This document shows positions 56,878 to 64,000 of a stretch of DNA of 64,000 nt, piece by piece; position 1 is the first letter of the stretch, and each line of letters starts with the position of its first letter. The notes beneath the pieces were generated by a model. That model searched no databases. It saw nothing but the letters and a program-made list of their open reading frames with translations, and was not told the origin of the DNA. The DNA lies in NCBI GenBank assembly GCA_030606485.1, contig JAUWGH010000002.1, positions 260,192-324,191 of the forward strand, read 5' to 3'. Made by a program: the position numbers and the translations under genes. Origin of the DNA: Promethearchaeota archaeon (GTDB lineage Archaea > Asgardarchaeota > Lokiarchaeia > Sigyniarchaeales > SOKP01).

Positions 56878-58005
56878 ATGAAAGAGAAAATTTTAACCGA
56901 TTTCATTAGAGAAGGACCTAATTATATTATCCGGCAAATGAAAAAAGAAGAAAAGAAGCAAATTCGAAAACTCGTGTGGCAAATTTTTCCTGTAACTGAA
57001 GCGTGGCCTTTTAGAATAACTCCAAACCTTTTGGTTGTTGAGCATGAAGGTAAATTAGTAGGGGGAGCCGCACTTAGAACCTTTTCTTTACTAAAAAAGC
57101 GTAAAGGGGGTTTTGTAGAATATATTTTTACCGCATCCGAAGTACAAGGAAAGGGTTTTGGTCAGAAATTAGTGGAAGCATCAATTGATCTATTAAAAGA
57201 ACTGGGTTGCGATGAACTCATGACTCAAATAAAAGGGGATAATACCAGTTCAAGCAAGTGTTTTTCAACAAGAGGATTTACAATTCTATCTCCTGGTCAA
57301 CAACTTCGAAGGTATGGAATCGGGATTGTCCCTTTATGGTTAGGTTCCATGCATATTCTTGCAAAAGGGCAGTTTCTATGGGTTCAAACTACTAAAGAAA
57401 AAGATAAGCCTGGAATACAGTGGATAGGAAGCCTTATTACAAACATACTCATATTCATGCTCTTATCCATCAGACCAGATACGGGTGTTCAGTTTAATTT
57501 AGATACTTTCTTCGCAATCTCTACCATATGGTTGTATTTCTTTAGTGTTCGATATGTTATCATGAAACTAACAGCAAAAGCGTTAAGTTTAAATTTACGG
57601 TTTCGACCAATTGAAGATTGGTTTGGAATGAGCATTATTATGGGACTTGCAGGGGGAATTTGGATACCCGTGCCTGGAAATCTTTACCCTAAAGAAGATA
57701 CATGGACCTATAGAAATATTGCTAAAAAACTAGGGATCGTGGCGTTAATGGGTTCTTCCATCGTTTTGGCAAGCACTTGGATGTTATACTTCCTTCCTTA
57801 TTTGTTAATCATTCCTGATCAATTCGTTCTATGGTACCATTATGCTCTAACAACGGGAGGTATCTTGACTTTTCTCGATACTGCATTACCTTTCTTCCCG
57901 CTAGAAGTATATAACGGGAAGAGAATATGGAATTTGAATAAGGTCGTATGGTTGATTATCACTACTCTAGGGATAACTGTCATAATTCTTGCAGTGTTCT
58001 TTTAA
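56878..58005 (+). CDS. GNAT acetyltransferase fused to a polytopic membrane domain
   Basis: 375 residues. Residues ~15-140 form a GNAT domain with the acetyl-CoA motif VQGKGFG (89-95) and the C-terminal SSSKCFSTRGF. From ~180 the protein becomes hydrophobic, with about five segments (for example 183-203, 212-230, 250-270, 285-315, 350-372). The fusion would place a cytosolic acetyltransferase on the membrane. No family match is known to me for the second half. Frame is continuous with no sign of sequencing error. Confidence 0.75.
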   Translation: MKEKILTDFIREGPNYIIRQMKKEEKKQIRKLVWQIFPVTEAWPFRITPNLLVVEHEGKLVGGAALRTFSLLKKRKGGFVEYIFTASEVQGKGFGQKLVEASIDLLKELGCDELMTQIKGDNTSSSKCFSTRGFTILSPGQQLRRYGIGIVPLWLGSMHILAKGQFLWVQTTKEKDKPGIQWIGSLITNILIFMLLSIRPDTGVQFNLDTFFAISTIWLYFFSVRYVIMKLTAKALSLNLRFRPIEDWFGMSIIMGLAGGIWIPVPGNLYPKEDTWTYRNIAKKLGIVALMGSSIVLASTWMLYFLPYLLIIPDQFVLWYHYALTTGGILTFLDTALPFFPLEVYNGKRIWNLNKVVWLIITTLGITVIILAVFF

Positions 58006-58250
58006 TTTTTTTTCTTTCCCTTTATTTTTAGAAAATATACCTTTTACAGAATCCAGATAGACAAGGGAATAATCCAGAAATAAATATTTAAGAGCACTGA
58101 AACCAGTTTTCCCATAATTGGTGTGAGGATGCTCCAGATGAACCTTTATTTATCAAATTCTCAAAAATCTTTGAGGATAAAACTTGGGGTTAAGGTATTT
58201 TTTCAATATTTTTCTTAATTTTTAAAAATCGAAAAAATTATAATTGTAAA

Positions 58251-59972
58251 TTGATTTTAGTGCTTAATAATTTAGGATCAAAAAACTTAGTATTTACAAA
58301 TAATAATATTAAAGTCAATAATATTATAATGGAATATCTTGTTGAAGAGCAAAATATTGTTAAAAAAGATTGGAGAACAATAAAATTATCATTTGCTTTA
58401 ATATATCCGAATGTTTATCGCATTGGAATGTCTAGTTATTCTATACATCTTTTATATTCATTATTAAATTCAAGAGAAGATATTGTATGTGAAAGATTTT
58501 TTCTATCTGAAAAAATTAGATATCCTGCTTCTCAAGATATAAATGTAAATATGGGGAGAATTTTCAGTATAGAAAATCGAATTTTATTAAAAGAGTTTGA
58601 TATTTTGGGATTTTCAATTCAATTTGAAAATGATTATAGAAATGTTCTTTGGATTTTGGAAGCGGCAGGAATACCTCTAAGAGCCAAAGAACGACGTAAA
58701 AGATATAAAGAAAAGGGGATAATACACCCTTTAATAATTGCTGGTGGACCTTGTGCAACTTCAAATGCTATGGTTTTATCGGAATATATTGATTTATTTT
58801 TTATTGGTGACGTTGAGCCAAATTTAAATGAATTTTTGGACTTAACAATAGAAATAAAAGAAAAGTTTATCAATTTGAATAATAACTTAGAAGTTTTTCG
58901 AAAAATCAATGGTATATTTATCCCTTCGATAAAAAATAATTGCAAAAGAGCAATCTTAATAAATTTAGATGAATCAAAAACGCCTTTATTACAAATTAAA
59001 TCAATTTTTGATCTACCAATAACCAATCTAAAAGGGCGTAAGAAACAAAAGGGATTATCTTTTGGTGATACATATCTACTGGAAATAAATCGTGGATGCC
59101 CATATAATTGTAAATTTTGTATCTCATGTCATCATAACACACCCTTTAGAAATAAAAGTTTTGAAGATATTATTAAAACGATTGATAAAGCCAGAGAATT
59201 TCAAAAGATAAAAAAAATTACTTTTATTGGCTCCTGTGTGACAAGCCATCCGAATTTTATTAAGATTTGTAATTATTTATTGAAAAATAACATAGAATTT
59301 ATGATACCATCAATTAGGATTGATCATATTACCAAGAGATTAATTGGAATTTTAGAGAAAGGAAATATCAAAACAATAACAATAGCTCCTGAAACTGGTT
59401 TCAATAATCTTAGATATTCTATAGGAAAAAAGATTTCTAATGAACAAATAATAAAAGCCGCTAAAATTATAAGAACTTCAACTATTAAGAATATAAAATT
59501 TTATTTTTTAATTGGCTTGCCAGGCGAATGGGAGAATGAAGCTGATGCTATTGTGGAATTAATGACAGTTATCAGTGAATTAGGTTTTGAAAAAAATTCT
59601 TTAAAAGTCAATGTAAATCCTTTTATCCCTAAATTAAATACTCCTTTTCAAATCTATACAGATTATTTTTTTAAAGCTAATTTAATGAGCATAAAAAGTA
59701 AATTTGAAAAAATTCAAAATGGAATTAGCAAAATACCTTCAGTAAAATTAAAAATAAAAAATATTAAAAAAATAATAAATGAAGCAGTAATACAAACTCT
59801 TTTTTCTTTGGGGGATATTGAAGTCTCAAAATTATTATTGGATTATTATCATTATGGTGCAACCTTTGGGGCGTTAAAAAGAGTGGTAAAAGAATCAAAA
59901 TTTTCATTTGATACATATTTTGAAAAGATTAAAGAAGGATACGGTCCTTTGCCACCTTCGTGTTCAATTTGA
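58251..59972 (+). CDS. Radical SAM protein with N-terminal B12-binding-like domain
   Basis: 573 residues from TTG 58251, or ~547 from ATG 58329. The N-terminal part (IYPNVYRIGMSSYSIHLLYSLLN and LIIAGGPCATSN) resembles cobalamin-binding-type radical SAM proteins. The radical SAM cluster motif is Cys283, Cys287, Cys290 in RGCPYNCKFC. The SPASM region is absent. Related archaeal proteins (TIGR03960-like) have no set function. The gene is alone. Confidence 0.82.
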   Translation: MILVLNNLGSKNLVFTNNNIKVNNIIMEYLVEEQNIVKKDWRTIKLSFALIYPNVYRIGMSSYSIHLLYSLLNSREDIVCERFFLSEKIRYPASQDINVNMGRIFSIENRILLKEFDILGFSIQFENDYRNVLWILEAAGIPLRAKERRKRYKEKGIIHPLIIAGGPCATSNAMVLSEYIDLFFIGDVEPNLNEFLDLTIEIKEKFINLNNNLEVFRKINGIFIPSIKNNCKRAILINLDESKTPLLQIKSIFDLPITNLKGRKKQKGLSFGDTYLLEINRGCPYNCKFCISCHHNTPFRNKSFEDIIKTIDKAREFQKIKKITFIGSCVTSHPNFIKICNYLLKNNIEFMIPSIRIDHITKRLIGILEKGNIKTITIAPETGFNNLRYSIGKKISNEQIIKAAKIIRTSTIKNIKFYFLIGLPGEWENEADAIVELMTVISELGFEKNSLKVNVNPFIPKLNTPFQIYTDYFFKANLMSIKSKFEKIQNGISKIPSVKLKIKNIKKIINEAVIQTLFSLGDIEVSKLLLDYYHYGATFGALKRVVKESKFSFDTYFEKIKEGYGPLPPSCSI

Positions 59973-60152
59973 AAAAATATTAGATTAAATAAGCGAAAAA
60001 TCTAAATAAATACGAATTTATAAAAATAAATGAGCTTAAGTTAAATTATACAGAATTTATCAATTTTTTGATTAATCTTCTCTATATAATTTTAGGTATT
60101 AATTAATAAATCTATACTTAAGTAATGAAATTTATTTCATAAAAAATTCTTA

Positions 60153-60644
60153 TTATATTAATTTAAAATGAAATTGACATATATTATCTCCTAATCCTAT
60201 AAATTTGTCTCTTTTTACTTGAATTTTGGGATTAAATGATTCAATAGCACTCTTATAAAGAGGAATACATATTTTCTTGCAAATTTGAGAGATTATATGG
60301 TGGCGCTCTTCATTTCTATCCATCATTGCTTTATAAGGACACTTTTTTATTTCGATATCTGCCTCTTTTTCCTCATTTTTGACAATTTCATACTCCCAAC
60401 CTTCACAACTCCATCTAAATGAGAGGATTTCAACTAAATCTTTAACAGAATCTGATTTTATGTTTAAATAACGTTTTATCCTACCAAGTATTATGTTTAA
60501 AAACTTCTGCCAAACTATTAAATCGATTTTTAACGCCGTCTCAAAATCAGTTTGATTCTCAATCTCCACTACAAATAAACCGTCAAGTGTAAAAAAATTC
60601 CTTTCAAAATAAAACAATTTATCCTCTATACTTACATCCTTCAT
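60153..60644 (-). CDS. DUF6125 / ATC-hydrolase-like protein
   Basis: 163 residues. Pattern DKLFYFERNFFTLDGLFVVE, then RWSCEGWEYEI, CPYKAMMDRNEERHHI, and the C-terminal GDNICQFHFKLI resembles proteins annotated as DUF6125 or L-2-amino-thiazoline-4-carboxylic acid hydrolase-like. The Cys near 118 is the likely conserved residue. Soluble. Role unknown. Confidence 0.55.
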   Translation of the reverse strand: MKDVSIEDKLFYFERNFFTLDGLFVVEIENQTDFETALKIDLIVWQKFLNIILGRIKRYLNIKSDSVKDLVEILSFRWSCEGWEYEIVKNEEKEADIEIKKCPYKAMMDRNEERHHIISQICKKICIPLYKSAIESFNPKIQVKRDKFIGLGDNICQFHFKLI

Positions 60645-60708
60645 TTAAATTCAAATTCATTTATTTCATTAATTTAATTAAAATAATTTAAAGAAATCAG
60701 TGTTAATT

Positions 60709-62133
60709 TTATTTTTTTTTACTTTTATATTCATAATATATACCCCGATCATAATTTTCTTTTTTTTTAGAATGCAAATTCAATAAATCGGTGTGCAATT
60801 TGTTAAGAGATTCGCCATGATATGGAAAAAAATATATGAAAATTAAACTAATTGAGTGCATCACAGAAGGTGCTACGAATAGGAGGATTTTAATCCCAAT
60901 GATAGCTTCTGCAGATTGTGATGGGGCATCCCTAAGGAAACCAAAAATAAGTAAAACGCTTGTTGCAATAATTGGTCCTATACTTTCTGCTGGTTTGAAT
61001 ATAAGGGAACTAACTCCTTGGAATATACTTTCCCGTCGACTTCCATGTTTAATTTCATCTTCATCTATTGCCAATGTTAAAAGGGTGAAATCAAAAACTA
61101 AAAATCCTGAAAACATTGAGCTAATAGATATACAAATCCAAATAATTGGAGCGGAATTAGTATTAAGAATTATTGCAAAACAAATTAAATTAACTATAAT
61201 AAGAGCACATTTAAGAATAAAAATTGTCTTTCGTATTCCCCATTTCTTAGCAACTTTCATATAGATAACTTGTGAAATATAACCAAGACCCATTGTAATT
61301 ATCATAAACAACATTGGTACAATCGGACCAGTCCCTAAGATGAATAAAAAGGCAAATAAAAATGATAATCCCATAGATCTTGCAAGGACGTTAAAGAAAT
61401 TATAACCAGTTCGTGTTAAAAACGCTCTTGACTTAAGAACATCTTTCATCACTTGCAAAAGGTTATAATCCTCTTCAATTCTTAATTCAGGTCTTTCTTT
61501 TAGAATCCGAACTGCGATAAAGTATAAAATTATTGAGATTATTGCTATAATACCATTCAAGATTTGAAATGCTTGTAAACTGTTTTCAAACAATGGTTGT
61601 GCAAGAAATACAGGTATTGCAGCAAAGAGTTGTGAGAGATTAAAAATAAAATATAATTTATTACGCATTTCAATGCTATCAGTCATTTCTGCCATTAAGG
61701 ACATATATAATCCTATTACAATAGAAAGGAGGGTATCGAAAATACATATACTTAATATAAAATGAATGAATATTACTATTTGATCGGTATAACTCCAAGG
61801 AAACCACATAAAAAAGTAAAGTATTGCCCATATAGGCCCACACCATTTGATATATATTAATCTTCGACTTCCCCATTTATCAATATTAGTACGATCACTT
61901 ATATTTCCGGTTATTGGGTCATTAATTGCATTTATTGTTGCGTAAATCACCTGCCCAATAATAAAAAGTGTTTGATTTAAACCTAAAAAATTCCAGAAAA
62001 AATTAATATACATTAAAGTAAATATTCCTGCCATCATAAAACTTGGAGATGCTCCAATTCCATAAATAAATACCTGTTTTCGAGGCAACTTCTCGATTAT
62101 TGATAAATTTTCTTTTTTTAATGGCTTTTCCAT
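60709..62133 (-). CDS. Second GPH-type MFS sugar carrier
   Basis: 474 residues, ~12 TM. The loop NINDPITGNISDRTNIDKWG with following RRLIYIKW carries the GPH (MelB-like) pattern, with the conserved Asp of the cation site in the NDPITG block. It would import a sugar or glycoside by cation symport. It is unrelated in position to the other carrier at 10951. Paralogy is distant. Confidence 0.82.
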   Translation of the reverse strand: MEKPLKKENLSIIEKLPRKQVFIYGIGASPSFMMAGIFTLMYINFFWNFLGLNQTLFIIGQVIYATINAINDPITGNISDRTNIDKWGSRRLIYIKWCGPIWAILYFFMWFPWSYTDQIVIFIHFILSICIFDTLLSIVIGLYMSLMAEMTDSIEMRNKLYFIFNLSQLFAAIPVFLAQPLFENSLQAFQILNGIIAIISIILYFIAVRILKERPELRIEEDYNLLQVMKDVLKSRAFLTRTGYNFFNVLARSMGLSFLFAFLFILGTGPIVPMLFMIITMGLGYISQVIYMKVAKKWGIRKTIFILKCALIIVNLICFAIILNTNSAPIIWICISISSMFSGFLVFDFTLLTLAIDEDEIKHGSRRESIFQGVSSLIFKPAESIGPIIATSVLLIFGFLRDAPSQSAEAIIGIKILLFVAPSVMHSISLIFIYFFPYHGESLNKLHTDLLNLHSKKKENYDRGIYYEYKSKKK

Positions 62134-62349
62134 TTAATTCACTTTTTTTCAATTTTTAATCTTTATATTTCAAATTTATGGAAAAAATTAGGCATTATAT
62201 TAAAAATATTATTTTTTACGGATAATAATAGTTTTTAAAATTAATCAGTATTGAACGATGTTAAGTTTTAATTTCTTTTGAGTACAACTTCTCTTTTTTA
62301 TAATTAAATCTTATTTAGTATTTTGAAAAAAAAAAAGATTGCTTTTAAA

Positions 62350-63771
62350 TTAAATCAAATCCATAAATCCTTTGTATCCCATATGCATGAGATTATTTTG
62401 AATAAAGAGTTTCTCTAAATCAATTAAACCATCCGATTTGAGTTTTTTAATGTTTTTCTGGAACTTATATATTTCACTCTTGATAAGCTGAGTTGGATTA
62501 ATCGGATTATAAACACCGTTAGTTTTTAATATCCATTCTCGTTGCTGTAGCGTATTAAGAACATTATTAATCTCTGTTTCCTCTACTTTCATTACCTTAC
62601 TTAACATCGAGATATCTGCATATCCTAAAGACATAAGGGTTGTATAAGTTTTTGCCTCGACCTCGGATACATTCAAAAGTTGTATAGCAGATATTACTTT
62701 CTCATCCATTTTGGTTAATTTCGACTTTTTTCTTAGAGACTCTTTCTCGACTTTCGAGAGATCAATTGTATCAGCAACGGTTATTTTCCCAGCATCTACT
62801 GCATCATTAAATAGTTTTATCCCAATATCAGAGCGAATAATTACACTATTCCAATCATCTGCAGGAGCACCGACACTTCCTACTGATATATCTGCAAACT
62901 CAGCAGTGTAGTCCTTACAATATTGACAACTAGGCCAATTATGTACTTTAGTCTCTTTTATTGGAATTTCTTTAACCGACCCATCTTTCTTATAGACTAA
63001 GAATTTACCACGTGAAATATCAATTTTTTTTACATCATTTATTGGTATTCTAAGTTCTTCTTGAACAGTTTTTCTCATTAAATCATATGAATAATTGGAG
63101 GAACAATAAAGTCCAATAATTAGGCTAAATTTACCAAATTTATCTGAGAGAGGTGGCCACAATTGGAGTTTTCTTGCCGCTTGAATTTGACAGGGCATAC
63201 CAACAAAAGCAAGTTTTTCGAGCTCATATTCATATATTGCATCTTTATATGTTAATAAACTTGATGCAATAGTATAACGGGAGCCCGCAGCAGCCAATAC
63301 TTCTTCTGGTGTTCTCGCAATAATAGGTTTTGGTTGCCAATTTTCATCCCTACCCGTAAGAAGAGCTCCATCAATTAATCCTGTATTTAGAGCGTGAATA
63401 AGTAGTGTAGTAACTACTCCACCATTTTGAGCTACCTTTAAAACTGATTCATCTGTGCTTTTTGCGACATTAGCTTTTTGATAATATCCTAACAAAGAAT
63501 TTTTACGAGTTTGACCATTGAAAAATTCTTTCTCAGCCTCTTCTTCTGGAAAATAAGTTCTTGCGCAATATTTAAAGCACATAGAACACTCCGGATCGTA
63601 TTCTAGAAGTTTTGGTTCTTTATCCTTTATATCAATGCGAGGACAAAGTGAAACACATGTTCCGCAAAGGACACAGAGATCTTTATCTAAAACGAAATCA
63701 TACAAGTCTCGAAATCCGATACCTTCAACACAAGATTGTAAATAATCAATAATTGGCTCTTTTATTTCCAT
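62350..63771 (-). CDS. FrhB-type F420/ferredoxin oxidoreductase subunit fused to a winged-helix domain
   Basis: 473 residues. N-terminal ferredoxin-like Cys motifs (Cys33, 36, 39, 43 in CVLCGTCVSLCP; 62, 65, 69 in CSMCFKYC) precede the FrhB domain: AQNGGVVTTLLIHALNTG, VGMPCQIQA, and a WPSCQYCKDYTAEFADISVG cluster site. The last ~110 residues (from ~363; LLNVSEVEAKTYTTLMSLGYAD) are TrmB-like winged helix. FrhB proteins reduce or oxidise F420 with ferredoxin. The DNA-binding-type extension is unusual and could sense redox state. Alone on its strand. Confidence 0.85.
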   Translation of the reverse strand: MEIKEPIIDYLQSCVEGIGFRDLYDFVLDKDLCVLCGTCVSLCPRIDIKDKEPKLLEYDPECSMCFKYCARTYFPEEEAEKEFFNGQTRKNSLLGYYQKANVAKSTDESVLKVAQNGGVVTTLLIHALNTGLIDGALLTGRDENWQPKPIIARTPEEVLAAAGSRYTIASSLLTYKDAIYEYELEKLAFVGMPCQIQAARKLQLWPPLSDKFGKFSLIIGLYCSSNYSYDLMRKTVQEELRIPINDVKKIDISRGKFLVYKKDGSVKEIPIKETKVHNWPSCQYCKDYTAEFADISVGSVGAPADDWNSVIIRSDIGIKLFNDAVDAGKITVADTIDLSKVEKESLRKKSKLTKMDEKVISAIQLLNVSEVEAKTYTTLMSLGYADISMLSKVMKVEETEINNVLNTLQQREWILKTNGVYNPINPTQLIKSEIYKFQKNIKKLKSDGLIDLEKLFIQNNLMHMGYKGFMDLI

Positions 63772-64000
63772 TTTTCAATCCTCTGTTATTTTTTTTTATT
63801 TATTTGATTTTAGTTTTTCTATAATCGCACATGTAATATAACCAAAATGATAATTTAAATTTTTATATTTGATAATCCTATATACCTTCTGCAATATATA
63901 ATCTATGATCTTGATAATAGAACCTATCAAATTAATAAATCTTATGAATTTAATAGATAACGTGATTTAAAAGGAAACATTTACTGATTAATTAAAAGAA

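Noticed and set aside
58060-58200. Possible box C/D or other small RNA in the spacer before the radical SAM gene
   Set aside because: A weak CCAGTT/AATTGG stem and TGAGGATG string are seen, but no proper C and D box pair.
60836-61264. 142-residue plus-strand frame
   Set aside because: Antisense shadow of the second GPH carrier gene.
1-64000. tRNA or rRNA genes
   Set aside because: No GTTCRA T-loop with a plausible acceptor stem and no rRNA-like sequence was found by eye on either strand; a tRNAscan run would be decisive.

Overview
The window reads as chromosomal DNA of a low-GC, AT-rich archaeon, most likely an Asgard archaeon of the Lokiarchaeia type. The evidence: archaeal ribosomal proteins uS15 and eS1, the start of a formylmethanofuran dehydrogenase FwdB gene, an FrhB-type F420/ferredoxin protein, an Lrp-like regulator with two helix-turn-helix domains, very large Asn-rich membrane-anchored surface proteins, and many small Cys-rich or ribbon-helix-helix proteins. 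No rRNA, tRNA or CRISPR array was found. Lineage is inferred from gene content only.

Layout. 1-10.3 kb holds FwdB with an Fe-S partner, an unknown Lys-rich protein, a FATP-like acyl-CoA synthetase, a HAD phosphatase, a secreted penicillin-acylase-type Ntn hydrolase with a small membrane partner, an orphan RHH protein, an iron-sulfur flavoprotein, two tandem miniature Cys-rich proteins and a YkgJ-type Cys-cluster protein. 10.4-15.7 kb is a sugar block: GPH-type MFS carrier, NagB-type deaminase, family 4 glycosidase and a divergent Lrp-like regulator with repeated candidate operators. 16.2-29.4 kb is the accessory zone. Three successive cargo segments are each bracketed by direct repeats: a membrane protein of atypical base composition between 61-bp repeats; a PadR regulator plus heterodimeric ABC exporter between two copies of the 3' end of a GH3 beta-glucosidase gene; and a ~1.37-kb unit carrying three tiny genes and 10-bp iterons between 275-bp repeats. 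An ADP-forming acyl-CoA synthetase lies between the first two.

29.4-45.1 kb is a five-gene, same-strand cluster that I regard as the most unusual system here. It encodes one LolD/MacB-like ATPase, two ~990-residue permeases each with two FtsX-type domains, a 1280-residue membrane-anchored surface protein, and a 1577-residue membrane-anchored subtilisin with two zinc ribbons on its predicted cytosolic tail. By analogy with FtsEX-hydrolase and YbbAP-TesA arrangements it may be an ATP-driven cell-surface protease machine; this is inference. 45.2-64 kb is mostly household and metabolic genes: XTP/dITP pyrophosphatase, O-methyltransferase, FAD amine-oxidase/desaturase-type protein, uS15 and eS1, GlmU-like enzyme, a possible longin-like protein, GH13 alpha-glucosidase, an MNT-HEPN pair, a sirtuin, a GNAT-membrane fusion, a radical SAM protein, a second GPH carrier and an FrhB protein fused to a winged-helix domain. 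The glycosidases (GH3, GH4, GH13), two sugar carriers and NagB suggest a heterotroph that ferments sugars or amino sugars, with ADP-forming acyl-CoA synthetase making ATP. FwdB, the ferredoxins and FrhB point to C1/F420 redox metabolism.
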